This document shows, one piece after another, positions 1-8,116 of a stretch of DNA of 34,024 nucleotides. The position numbers and the translations under genes were made by a program. The stretch's first letter is position 1; each line of letters opens with the position of its first letter. The notes below the pieces were generated by a model. It saw only the letters and a list, made by a program, of their open reading frames with translations, did not search any database and was not told the DNA's origin. The DNA comes from Candidatus Altarchaeales archaeon (GTDB taxonomy: Archaea; Altiarchaeota; Altiarchaeia; IMC4; SCGC-AAA252-I15), in the NCBI GenBank assembly GCA_014727915.1, contig WJMO01000003.1, positions 1 through 34,024 on the forward strand, given 5' to 3'.

Positions 1-1
1 C

Positions 2-1165
2 CAAGAAAACCAGAACCTGAAAGACCAGGACGAGATAAAGAACGTCACCTTACTGAAACGACTAGCCGACGCCTACTGGTACATGGGAGAAGGAAACCGC
101 AACCTCGGAAAAGAAGACGAAGCCACAAACGCATACGAGGAAGCTGCAGGGATATACGGCACATGCGAGTTGGATGTTCACGCCAACCGTTCCAGGGCGC
201 TCAGTATGAAGGTGGAGGGGACGAAGGCCATAAAGTCCGGGGACTATGAGGTGGCGGAGGACAGGCTGAGGAAGTCGCTTGAGTTCATAGGGGAGGTCGT
301 TAAGGCCGGCGGTTTCGAGGTGGAGGAGATAAGGAAGCTGGAGCAGCACGAGGACGAGATCAACAAGATGCTCGAGTCGATAAAGGAGAAGCCTGAGATC
401 ATCGTGTCCGTCAAATGCCCGGAGACCTGCACGGTAGGCGATGAGGTGGCCTTCAATGTCGCCCTTACGAACCCGCTGGATTACCCATTGACAGGCGTGA
501 AGCCGGTGGTAAAGACAGCCGACGGTTTGGAGGTGGCTGAGACCCTCCAGCCTGTGGGGGAGATCGGAGCCAAGAAGACCGTGGAGGCTGGTTTCAGGCT
601 CAAGGCTTTGAAGGGGGGAGAGTACAGGTTCAACCCCTTGGACGTCTCATACGTGGACAACACCGGCAAGTCATTCATGAAGGGAAGCAACGAGGTAATG
701 TTGAAGGTGGTTGAAGGGGGTCCAGGACAGGCCAGGTCAGATTCGGACGCGGTGCCAGGCGAGGGTAAGGCCGTGGAAGAGCCGGTTGTTGGGAAGCCCG
801 GGGAGGCCGATGGCAGAGGGGTGGACGCGGAGCCGCCGAACGTCAAGCTCGAGTTCGGCGGTGATATGGAGGTGAAAGCCGGCGAGGAAGCTGATTTCCA
901 GGGCACCTTGACAAACCTGGGTTCCCAGGACGTATTCGGAGTCAGGATGATTGGAAGCCCATCCGACGACGTTGAGGTGTTGGACGTCCGGGGGGAGAGA
1001 GGTTCGTTGTCTGCTGGCTCTGAGATGGCAGTGTCCCTCAGGTTGAAGGCTGTTAGGGGGGGAAGTTTCAAGCTGACACCCGTTGAGTTGTTCTACAAGG
1101 ACAAGCAGGGCAAGAGGTACTTTAAGAGCAGCGAGGAAGTCGTTGTGAACAGCTCGAAGAGTTAA
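2..1165 (+). CDS. TPR protein with two BatD-like beta-sandwich domains (5' partial)
   Basis: The reading frame is open from base 2, so the true start lies upstream; the ATG at 83 falls inside a TPR-like helix and is unlikely to be the start. Of 387 visible residues, about 10-110 are helical with TPR character (AYEEAAGIYG, and an AIKSGDYEVAEDRLRKSLEF-type repeat). Two related beta-domains follow at about 130-235 and 278-385, each with a conserved end pattern (LKALKGGEYRFNPLDVSY versus LKAVRGGSFKLTPVELFY). A Gly/Glu/Pro-rich linker joins them. No membrane segment is visible. The domains resemble the CARDB/BatD class of extracytoplasmic modules. A MoxR ATPase starts 33 bases downstream, which fits a MoxR/Bat-like locus. 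Whether the protein is exported depends on the missing N-terminus. The domain call is by pattern only; the exact family is uncertain. Confidence 0.75.
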   Translation, partial: QENQNLKDQDEIKNVTLLKRLADAYWYMGEGNRNLGKEDEATNAYEEAAGIYGTCELDVHANRSRALSMKVEGTKAIKSGDYEVAEDRLRKSLEFIGEVVKAGGFEVEEIRKLEQHEDEINKMLESIKEKPEIIVSVKCPETCTVGDEVAFNVALTNPLDYPLTGVKPVVKTADGLEVAETLQPVGEIGAKKTVEAGFRLKALKGGEYRFNPLDVSYVDNTGKSFMKGSNEVMLKVVEGGPGQARSDSDAVPGEGKAVEEPVVGKPGEADGRGVDAEPPNVKLEFGGDMEVKAGEEADFQGTLTNLGSQDVFGVRMIGSPSDDVEVLDVRGERGSLSAGSEMAVSLRLKAVRGGSFKLTPVELFYKDKQGKRYFKSSEEVVVNSSKS

Positions 1166-1171
1166 TTAAAA
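1162..1171 (+). promoter_or_regulatory. Candidate TATA box for the MoxR gene
   Basis: The sequence ttaattaaaa overlaps the stop codon of the upstream gene and is centred about 32 bases before the ATG at 1199. That ATG has no Shine-Dalgarno sequence. This spacing fits a leaderless archaeal transcript, so the ATPase may be transcribed separately from the gene before it. Confidence 0.4.
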
Positions 1172-1198
1172 AGGCTGTTTCATATAGATTAAACGGCC

Positions 1199-2143
1199 AT
1201 GGTCGAAAGGGACAAGGATGTTTTCCAGCAGTTCCGCCAGCTGGGGGATGAGATACACAAGAGGGTCGTCGGCAACGATGACGTTATCGAGAACATAGTA
1301 ATCGCTATCTTCGCAGGGGGTAACATCCTTCTTGAGAGCGTCCCTGGTATGGGTAAGACCGTGCTCACCAAGACCATAGCGGAGACCATGGACATGGTGT
1401 TCCGGAGGATACAGTGCACGCCGGACCTGAAAGCCTCCGACATACTCGGGCGTGTTTTATATGATGATAAGACGGGGGAGCAGAGGCTGGAGAAAGGCCC
1501 GATATTCACCAACCTGCTTCTTGTGGACGAGATAAACCGGGCGCAGCCTAAGACGCAGTCGGCGCTGCTGGAGGCCATGGAAGAGAAGATGGTGACGATT
1601 GGAGGGGAGACTCACAAGTTGCCCCAACCATTCACTGTATTAGCTACTCAGAACCCAGTGGAGCAGATGGGCACATTCCCGCTGCCAGAAGCGCAGAACG
1701 ACCGTTTCATGTTCAAGTCCGTCATGCAGTATCTTACATTGGACGAGGAGATGCTCATCGTCAAGTCCAAGACCAAGGACACCGGCATAAGCAAGATATT
1801 CAACCCCCCCGAGATCCTCATCATAAGGGAGGAGATAGAGAACAGCATAACGATATCAGACTCTGTGCTCGAGTACCTTGTTAAGGTTGTGGAGGGCACG
1901 CGGGCCAGGAGGGAGGTGTCTACGGGTGGCAGTCCCAGGGCAACTGTTGTCTTCACCGCCGCTGTTAAGGCCAGGGCTTTCTTCAAGGGCAGGGATTTCG
2001 TGAACGCCGAGGACGTGAAGATGCTGGCATTCCCTATCCTAAGGCACAGGATACTCTTGAACCCGGACTCAAAGGATTTCGGGATAACAACAGATGACAT
2101 AATAGCTAAGGTTCTGGCTCGCGTGGAACCTCCGGTCGACTAG
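1199..2143 (+). CDS. MoxR-family AAA+ ATPase
   Basis: This 314-residue protein has the standard AAA_3/MoxR layout. The Walker A motif is SVPGMGKT (residues 47-54), Walker B is LLLVDEIN (D110, E111), and the sensor-1 region is ATQNP followed by LPEAQNDRF (about 149-170). The C-terminal lid has the usual SPRATV and AEDV elements. Length is typical. MoxR proteins are cytoplasmic ATP-driven chaperones that usually work with VWA-domain and DUF58 proteins to mature or activate partners. Neither partner is in the window; they may lie upstream of base 1. The stop codon at 2143 abuts the start region of the beta-propeller protein, so the two are probably co-transcribed. The family call is firm; the substrate is unknown. 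Confidence 0.95.
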   Translation: MVERDKDVFQQFRQLGDEIHKRVVGNDDVIENIVIAIFAGGNILLESVPGMGKTVLTKTIAETMDMVFRRIQCTPDLKASDILGRVLYDDKTGEQRLEKGPIFTNLLLVDEINRAQPKTQSALLEAMEEKMVTIGGETHKLPQPFTVLATQNPVEQMGTFPLPEAQNDRFMFKSVMQYLTLDEEMLIVKSKTKDTGISKIFNPPEILIIREEIENSITISDSVLEYLVKVVEGTRARREVSTGGSPRATVVFTAAVKARAFFKGRDFVNAEDVKMLAFPILRHRILLNPDSKDFGITTDDIIAKVLARVEPPVD

Positions 2144-2149
2144 GTGAAA

Positions 2150-4507
2150 ATGCGTTCAAAGACTTTAGCGGTTTCTGCGTTTGTGGTTCTGGCAATGTCA
2201 TTTTTAGTTGCAGGAGACGCTCCGCGAATGAACATGGAGGTCAAGTGGTCGCACACCGTGGGCGAGGATATTGGGGCCATCGCCATCGCTGACCAGAACT
2301 CTGACGGCAAGGACGAGGTATTCATCGGCCTCCAGAACAACACAGTCATCGTGTTGGACCGTTTCGGCACGAAGGTCGGGGAGTTCGTGGTCGGGACATC
2401 GGATAAGGTGGGTAAGATATACAGCATGGATGTCTACGACGTGGACGGAGACCACCGGGATGAGATCATACTCGGATTGGGAGGCGCAAAGGAGACGCGG
2501 ACATACGAGCCACAGGACTATGAGATAGACACCGAGGATGTGAGTATAAGACCAAAGGACAAGGTGCTGTACCGGGTTATCAGGTATCACGGCGGGGTCT
2601 ATGTGATAAACACTGATGGAAGCCCGGTATGGAGGTATCTCACAGATGACAGCGTTAAATCAGTGCATGTTATCAAGGGCATCACTGGAGGCAAGGAGGA
2701 TTACATCGCTGCGGGAGTGGGGGACACGGCAATATTCATTTACAATGAGAAGTCCGACGCGCCCATAGCGGGCGAGACCTGCACCAGCGAGGACATTACG
2801 GATGAGGAGTCGGGCTACGCTAGTGAGGAGCTGTGCCTTGACCCCAGCAGGTGCTGCTACGGTCTTCGGGACTGCAGCTGCTGGTGGTCTGAGAGCGAGG
2901 AGGTATGCTATAGGAGTTACACGAAGACCGTGTGCACCGAGGACGCTTCAGGCAGTGATACTGGATGGAGGTATGTCGAGTATAAGACGTTGAACGGTAG
3001 CGTCTTCTTCCTGGGCAAGGACGGGAGGCTCAAGCATAGGTTTGACGTTGTCCTGCTGGATAATAACTTCCGGCCTGTCAAGGACGTGGACAACACCATC
3101 AGGGATTTGACGAGCAAAGACTTGAACCAGGACGAGGAGGATGAGCTCTTGATAGCTTCCAACAACGGACAGATCATAGCATTGAACACTTCGAACATGA
3201 GCCATATCAGAGTATTATGGAAGGAGCGGAAGGCGTTCTCGGAGGGTGCTTCAGGCATCCAATTCGGCGACGAGATACGGAGGGTTCAGGCTGGAGACCT
3301 CAACGGCGACGGTTTCAACGAGGTCGTGGGGGGCAGCAATGCGGGTTTCCTCGTTGCCTTCGACCATAAGGGGCAAGTACTTTGGAAGCAGAGGGTCGAT
3401 GACTCCATATCGGACATAAGATTCTCGGACGTGGAGTTGGATGGCTTCCTCGACGTAATAGTGGCCGTCCGGGATGGGGACATCAACGTGTACAACTCCC
3501 AGGGGGCTGTCAAGTGGAGTTACCCTACTGGGAGGAGGTTGAACGGGATCAGGATAGAGGACCTTGACGGCAACGATCTGATGGAGGTCATCACGTTCAC
3601 GTCGAGGAACGTCACCGTCTTGGAGACGACCGAGTTCTACATAAAGAGGTTCAGGGCTGACACGTTCTATAACACAGCATACGACAACTTCGAAACGGGG
3701 GAGATCACCACCGCGAACGCCTATCTTGAGAAGGCAGAGGAGCTGTACAACGAGATAGGCGACAAGGACAGCCTCATGAAGGTCAATCTGCTGAGGACAA
3801 GGATCAAGGACGAGATAAGGATCAAGTACAAGCAGGACGCAGAGAGGCTTTACATGCAGGCCATGAACTACTATGCCATAAACGATTTCGAGAACTCCGT
3901 CAGGAAGCTCACGGAAGCCAGGGAAGTCTACAGGAAGATCGGGGATGACGAGGGAGTTAGCAAGTGCGACTCGCTTGAAAGGACCATAGCCGAGGACGCG
4001 AGGGGGCAGAGGAAGCTCGAAGCGGACAAGTACTACAACAAGGCGGGGATACTGTTTGAGTTCGGGAACTACACGGGTGCCGTGCAGCTCTTGGACACTG
4101 CAAAATCGATATATGACGAGATAAACCACTACAACGGAAGCGTTCAAACCGACATTCTAGTGACCAAGATAGCTGACAAGAACTATAAGATCGCCTTGAC
4201 CTCTTTCGAAACCAGGGAGTACGAGAAGGCTCTGGAGTTCGCAGAGTATGCTGGACAGCTATACAAGAAGGTAAACTACTACAACGCGTCAGTGAATGCA
4301 ATGAACCTTGCTCTGAAAGCCAATGAGAGCCTCCACAGCCGCCCTGATGTCGGCGAGGGCACGACTAACTATCTGCCTTACATAGCTGGTTTGGCGGTGT
4401 TGGGAGTTGTGATCATAGTGGGGATCAAGCTTCGCAGGCCAAAGTATGATAATCTGGACGTGGACATGACCGGATTGGACGATGACTTGGGGGAAGGGGA
4501 GATATAA
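2150..4507 (+). CDS. Exported FG-GAP beta-propeller/TPR protein with C-terminal membrane anchor
   Basis: A basic N-terminus and hydrophobic segment form a signal peptide (about residues 1-22). Residues about 35-490 hold at least six calcium-type propeller loops: DQNSDGKDEV, DVDGDHRDEI, DLNQDEEDEL, DLNGDGFNEV, DVELDGFLDV and DLDGNDLMEV. Between the early and later blades sits a roughly 55-residue insertion with eight cysteines (around residues 211-262). Residues about 500-730 form a helical TPR-like array with repeated ARxxY and YEKALEFAEYA patterns. One transmembrane helix follows (about 741-760), then a short acidic cytoplasmic tail. The bulk should therefore face outside. A GTG at 2144 directly after the previous stop is an alternative start adding two residues; GGTGA is too close to the ATG to decide. 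The function is not known. The fold suggests binding or sensing outside the cell, linked to the MoxR ATPase and the membrane winged-helix protein beside it. Confidence 0.85.
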   Translation: MRSKTLAVSAFVVLAMSFLVAGDAPRMNMEVKWSHTVGEDIGAIAIADQNSDGKDEVFIGLQNNTVIVLDRFGTKVGEFVVGTSDKVGKIYSMDVYDVDGDHRDEIILGLGGAKETRTYEPQDYEIDTEDVSIRPKDKVLYRVIRYHGGVYVINTDGSPVWRYLTDDSVKSVHVIKGITGGKEDYIAAGVGDTAIFIYNEKSDAPIAGETCTSEDITDEESGYASEELCLDPSRCCYGLRDCSCWWSESEEVCYRSYTKTVCTEDASGSDTGWRYVEYKTLNGSVFFLGKDGRLKHRFDVVLLDNNFRPVKDVDNTIRDLTSKDLNQDEEDELLIASNNGQIIALNTSNMSHIRVLWKERKAFSEGASGIQFGDEIRRVQAGDLNGDGFNEVVGGSNAGFLVAFDHKGQVLWKQRVDDSISDIRFSDVELDGFLDVIVAVRDGDINVYNSQGAVKWSYPTGRRLNGIRIEDLDGNDLMEVITFTSRNVTVLETTEFYIKRFRADTFYNTAYDNFETGEITTANAYLEKAEELYNEIGDKDSLMKVNLLRTRIKDEIRIKYKQDAERLYMQAMNYYAINDFENSVRKLTEAREVYRKIGDDEGVSKCDSLERTIAEDARGQRKLEADKYYNKAGILFEFGNYTGAVQLLDTAKSIYDEINHYNGSVQTDILVTKIADKNYKIALTSFETREYEKALEFAEYAGQLYKKVNYYNASVNAMNLALKANESLHSRPDVGEGTTNYLPYIAGLAVLGVVIIVGIKLRRPKYDNLDVDMTGLDDDLGEGEI

Positions 4508-5065
4508 GTGGACGATAAGAACGTCAAGGGGATAGTGTTGGTCCTTGGAGCCTCCATACTGGCACTTTTGTACATAGGCTTCGACTCCGGCTTCGCCCCT
4601 TATGTCATAATAGCTGCTCTTTTACTGTTGATAGTCTCTGCGAAGAGGGATGCGATAGAGGAAAGGATAGAGCCTTCGAAGAAGAATGTTCAGAGGCCGG
4701 GGGAGGACAGCATGGAGAACCGCGAGAAGAAGCTTCTTATGTATTACCTCCTTGAGCTGCTGGACCATAAGAAGACCATTGACATGAAGGAGATCGCCAC
4801 AGACCTTGACATAAGCATATACACGCTCACTGACATCCTGAAGTTCATGAGCAAGCACGACATCATAAAGGTCATATATCCCCCGATGAGGAGTTTTCCC
4901 GTCATCAGGGTGGATGACAAGGAGAAGAGCGAGGCTTTCAGGGAGAAGCTATTCCTCGCCCTTGCGAAGAAGGACTTGCTGGGGAACCCCGTCAAGGAGG
5001 AGTTCAACAAGGAAGTCAAGGAGTATGTGGAGGGCATGAAGCGAAAGAGAGACATCCAGTCATAG
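4508..5065 (+). CDS. Two-TM membrane protein with cytoplasmic winged-helix domain
   Basis: The GTG start directly follows the preceding stop codon and has a good purine-rich ribosome site (ggggaaggggag) inside the end of the upstream gene, so translation is probably coupled. The 185-residue protein has two membrane helices (about residues 6-24 and 28-46). A charged linker follows, then a winged-helix-like segment (about 75-135) with the pattern TIDMKEIATDLDISIYTLTDILKFMSKHDII. The C-terminus is Lys/Glu-rich. With both termini inside, the winged helix would lie at the inner membrane face. It could be a membrane-tethered DNA-binding regulator or a protein-binding adaptor. Pairing with the extracellular propeller protein suggests transmembrane signalling, which is inference. 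The family was not recognised by name. Confidence 0.75.
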   Translation: MDDKNVKGIVLVLGASILALLYIGFDSGFAPYVIIAALLLLIVSAKRDAIEERIEPSKKNVQRPGEDSMENREKKLLMYYLLELLDHKKTIDMKEIATDLDISIYTLTDILKFMSKHDIIKVIYPPMRSFPVIRVDDKEKSEAFREKLFLALAKKDLLGNPVKEEFNKEVKEYVEGMKRKRDIQS

Positions 5066-5554
5066 TCCCAATATCCACCCAAAAGTTGTCTTGAATACTG
5101 TGGACATGAGCGTAACCGCTAGGCCGGCGAATGCTATCCCCGCCGATATCGCGAGGAACGCCCTCCGGTTCTTCATCCCGAATATGTGGGCTGCCAGGGA
5201 CCCGCTGTACGCTCCGGTGCCAGGGAGCGGAACGGCTACGAAGAACGCCAGGCCCAACATACCATATCTTTCAACGTAAGGTTGTGCCTTCGACTGGGTT
5301 CTCTCTATGAACCTTTTCAGCGGGGTCTTCTTCATGAGTTCGAAGAACCAGTCCAGGAATATGAAGGCGGGGTAGATGACTGCGATGTTCACCATCACCG
5401 ATGAGACAAGGACCTGGAGGGGGTCGAGTCCGAGCTTCAATATGCCCACTGGTATGCTGCCTCTCAGCTCTATCCAGGGTATGCACGTTATCACCGCCAC
5501 CCAGAGGAGAGGATGCTCGCTAAGCCAGTCAACTGGTATGGAGGTCAGATCCAT
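5060..5554 (-). CDS. Small multi-drug export-like membrane protein (COG2426 type)
   Basis: This 164-residue protein has about four hydrophobic segments. It carries the family pattern ITCIPWIELRGSIPVGI near residue 25 and AVPLPGTGAYSGSLAAHIFG near residue 105, both typical of the COG2426/'small multi-drug export' group, which belongs to the broader SNARE-associated/DedA-like membrane proteins. The length fits the family. The drug-export name is historical and transport activity is unproven. Its 3' end overlaps the winged-helix gene by six bases in a convergent arrangement. It has its own promoter, shared in space with the divergent gene at 5597. Confidence 0.8.
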   Translation of the reverse strand: MDLTSIPVDWLSEHPLLWVAVITCIPWIELRGSIPVGILKLGLDPLQVLVSSVMVNIAVIYPAFIFLDWFFELMKKTPLKRFIERTQSKAQPYVERYGMLGLAFFVAVPLPGTGAYSGSLAAHIFGMKNRRAFLAISAGIAFAGLAVTLMSTVFKTTFGWILGL

Positions 5555-5561
5555 GGTGAGA

Positions 5562-5580
5562 GACTATATTTGTTATAAAG
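5562..5580. promoter_or_regulatory. Divergent promoter region with two TATA-like boxes
   Basis: On the minus strand, CTTTATAAC (5572-5580) lies about 22-25 bases before the ATG at 5554. On the plus strand, actatattt (5562-5570) lies about 30 bases before the ATG at 5597. Neither start has a convincing Shine-Dalgarno site, so both transcripts are probably leaderless. Confidence 0.45.
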
Positions 5581-5596
5581 AGTAATATATACAGTG

Positions 5597-6742
5597 ATGA
5601 AACGCCTCGCGTCGTTGGTGCTTGTCATTATGTTGGCTGCTCTGGTCTTGAACGTGCAGGCGTTCGTGCTGAAGTCCTACCCCGAGGACACTGTGACCGC
5701 TGAATGGGATGTCTTCCCGGCCTCATACGGGTACGGCCACCATCTGGTATTGGCTGAGGATAGGGATTCGCTTGACACCGGCGACTGGGTGTTCACCGAG
5801 TTCGTGGGTGAGCGAGACGAGTATGAGATGACCTCCTTCGACCTTGCTGGGAGGAGGGTGCAACAGGTCGACCTGCACGTGAGCGGGGAGGCCGACCCCA
5901 CCTTGAACGCGGAGGCCAGCATATACATGGGGGAGTGGTTGGAATCCAAGCCTTTGGAGTTCAGCACTTCGGGGCCTGGTTGGAGGAAGCTGTCATGGCA
6001 GGGTTCCTGGGACCAGGCAGACTTCGACGATCTAAGAGTCGGGCTCACAGCCGTTGGCAGCGGTTCTGAGGTGGACGTTTTCGGTTTGTACGCGGACATC
6101 ATCTACGGTGAGGGCACGCCCGTGCTGTTCCTGGACGTGGGCAACGACACCGACTACGAGTGGGGGGCGGATGACACCTTCAGAGGTCCTGAGCGCCTGA
6201 CCTTGACCGGCGCCATCAACCATTATGTGAGGGGTGGGTGCTGGTGTGTCGGATGCGTGCTCGACGGTGGAAGCGGGAACTGCACGGTTCCCATAGTCAT
6301 AAAGGCGGACATGCCGGGTAACTTGACCGTGAACGACGTTGACCTGACATTCAGCAGGTCGAGGAGCATAGCAGAGGTAGGTTATGGGCAGCCCTTCCGG
6401 AGGGGTGGAGGAGGGTGCTGGAGGGTTGAGCACAGCCCGCCCGGCGGAGGAGAGTTCGTTCCAGAGGGGGGTGTTGCCTTTCCGGTCCCTGAGGACTATG
6501 ACGGAGCAGACTGCAACGCTGAAGTGGAACACCTCTACTCGAAGCTGGACACTAGCCCGCCAAACACAGACGACGCCGTGGACGATGCTATGTACCGGCT
6601 TTTGAACAACACATTGGACGTTAACGAGGATGGCATATTGGACATAGCCATAAACGAGAACATGAGCTTCCAATCAGAGGGTAGGATAGGGGTGCAGACC
6701 CTTTGGGGTCCGGTTCAGATGAGGTTGGTGGTATGGTCTTAG
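5597..6742 (+). CDS. Secreted Cys-containing protein of unknown function in the pilus operon
   Basis: An N-terminal signal peptide (MKRLASLVLVIMLAALVLNVQA) is followed by about 355 residues with a mostly beta-strand pattern. Visible details are a Cys cluster GGCWCVGCVLDGGSGNC (near residue 215), a Gly-rich stretch RRGGGGCW (near 270), an acidic loop DVNEDGILD (near 340) that could bind calcium, and the ending LWGPVQMRLVVWS. A GTG one codon upstream (5594) is an alternative start. The gene overlaps the next, a pilin-like cupredoxin protein, by 10 bases, so they are almost certainly one transcript feeding the same surface machine. I do not recognise the family. A role as a minor pilus or adhesin subunit is inference from context. 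Confidence 0.75.
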   Translation: MKRLASLVLVIMLAALVLNVQAFVLKSYPEDTVTAEWDVFPASYGYGHHLVLAEDRDSLDTGDWVFTEFVGERDEYEMTSFDLAGRRVQQVDLHVSGEADPTLNAEASIYMGEWLESKPLEFSTSGPGWRKLSWQGSWDQADFDDLRVGLTAVGSGSEVDVFGLYADIIYGEGTPVLFLDVGNDTDYEWGADDTFRGPERLTLTGAINHYVRGGCWCVGCVLDGGSGNCTVPIVIKADMPGNLTVNDVDLTFSRSRSIAEVGYGQPFRRGGGGCWRVEHSPPGGGEFVPEGGVAFPVPEDYDGADCNAEVEHLYSKLDTSPPNTDDAVDDAMYRLLNNTLDVNEDGILDIAINENMSFQSEGRIGVQTLWGPVQMRLVVWS

Positions 6743-8079
6743 GCAACAGGGGATATGTTTTCACGCTCATAACCGCAATGCTGGTCTTGATAATACTCTC
6801 CATGATAATGTTCTTCACTGAGGTGTCAGCACCATCCTATGAGGACTCGTCCAACAGGATGAGCGTTGACGAGCTTCACTTCTACGTGGAGTCCGTGAAG
6901 AAGGACGCCAGCCGGGCCATATCCATATCCGGGCAGAGGGCTTCAGCATACGCCATAGACCACATAATACTGACCAATGAGACCTATGGAGGCTATGCCA
7001 TGGACAACTGCACAGGATTCAACTACTCCCTAAGTGGAGTGGAGGCTGCACTGGCCGAGCTGATGGTCTGCGGCACACTGGACAACGCCGAGGAGCCGAC
7101 GGGCAACATAAGGAAGTACATGCTCAACAATACCGTGCTATCATGGACTCGGAGGATGGGGGTAAACCAGACTGGCGGGCTCCCATACAATGTTACCGTT
7201 AAGTTCAGGAACATGAGCATGGGACAGTATGACCCCTGGCATTACGTGATAGTCAGCGAGTTCGACCTCCTGGTCAGGGACTTGTCGTCAAACAACGAGT
7301 ACAGGGGCTACGGCATCCCTGTGGTCTCAACAGTCGATGTTAGCACATTGGAAGACCCTTCGTTCCACATACAATATGACATACCAGCCGAACTGCGGAT
7401 ACTGGAGGAGTGCGGGAGAGAGGGCGTAGTGGACGGGGAGGTTTTGGACCTGTGGATCGATGAGGGATGCTACCATGGCTCGGGCAACAGGTACAATGCG
7501 CCCTCGTTCTTCGACCGCCTGGAAGGCCGGACGTCGCTGAGCCAGAAGTACGTGCTGAGGTCCAGGGAGCTGCTGGAGGATCTGGGGTATGAAATAGAGG
7601 AGATAGGCCTTGAAAGCCTTGTTAACGTGGATTTCCTGAGGGACTATAATGTTTCGGTGAATACCAACCTCAGCCAGGTGGACTACATGTACTGGAACGG
7701 TGTTGAGAGCACCTGCGGCGTATCAGGGATGGAAAAGCACCCTAATTTCAGGATTGACGTGGATCACGCGGTTAAATACGGGGTTAGGGGCCTCAACTGC
7801 GAGGTCGGTATCGATCAGGACCTGGATTTGGAGGATTTCTTCACGCCAGACACCATAACAGTGCCTGTGAACACCACCTTAACATGGGTGGACCACAGTG
7901 GGGTGGATGGAGGGCACGAGCTTTACATAATACCGAACGCATGGGTTGGAACCAAGAATGTGCCTGCTAACGGTAGGTTCCAGTGGTTTTTCAACGAGAC
8001 CGGCGATTACACTGTGATATGCACTTCAGAGGACCATGACGGCTTTTTCCCGATCCATGTGATGGCAGGGGTTGAGTAG
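6733..8079 (+). CDS. Pilin-like membrane protein with C-terminal cupredoxin-like domain
   Basis: The ATG at 6733 follows a purine-rich site (gaggttggtgg); an earlier in-frame TTG at 6703 would add ten residues lacking signal character. The 448-residue product begins NRGYVFTLITAMLVLIIL, a short basic end plus one hydrophobic helix, as in archaeal pilin-like or PilX-like minor subunits. The middle (about 40-355) is polar, with possible N-glycosylation sequons. Residues about 358-448 look like a cupredoxin: beta strands, TPDTITVPVNTTLTWVDHSG, then His395, Cys430, His435, His442 and Met444. The C-x4-H spacing matches the azurin type, though the Met spacing does not. It would sit outside the cell, anchored by its N-terminus. 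Copper binding is plausible but unproven. Confidence 0.7.
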   Translation: MVLGNRGYVFTLITAMLVLIILSMIMFFTEVSAPSYEDSSNRMSVDELHFYVESVKKDASRAISISGQRASAYAIDHIILTNETYGGYAMDNCTGFNYSLSGVEAALAELMVCGTLDNAEEPTGNIRKYMLNNTVLSWTRRMGVNQTGGLPYNVTVKFRNMSMGQYDPWHYVIVSEFDLLVRDLSSNNEYRGYGIPVVSTVDVSTLEDPSFHIQYDIPAELRILEECGREGVVDGEVLDLWIDEGCYHGSGNRYNAPSFFDRLEGRTSLSQKYVLRSRELLEDLGYEIEEIGLESLVNVDFLRDYNVSVNTNLSQVDYMYWNGVESTCGVSGMEKHPNFRIDVDHAVKYGVRGLNCEVGIDQDLDLEDFFTPDTITVPVNTTLTWVDHSGVDGGHELYIIPNAWVGTKNVPANGRFQWFFNETGDYTVICTSEDHDGFFPIHVMAGVE

Positions 8080-8087
8080 TATTTATT
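8080..8087 (+). promoter_or_regulatory. Candidate TATA box for the secretion ATPase gene
   Basis: The sequence tatttatt is centred about 33 bases before the ATG at 8117, and that ATG lacks a ribosome site. This fits a leaderless transcript starting inside the operon and supports 8117 over the TTG at 8072. Confidence 0.4.
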
Positions 8088-8116
8088 GCACTGATAGAAT
8101 AATTAATCGACTGAAC

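Noticed and set aside
3251..4147. A 298-residue open frame on the minus strand
   Set aside because: It lies fully antisense to the propeller/TPR gene, has a Val/Leu/Pro-heavy composition typical of shadow frames, and shows no domain.
8072..8116. TTG start for the secretion ATPase
   Set aside because: It overlaps the previous gene and contains the probable TATA box; the ATG at 8117 has proper promoter spacing.
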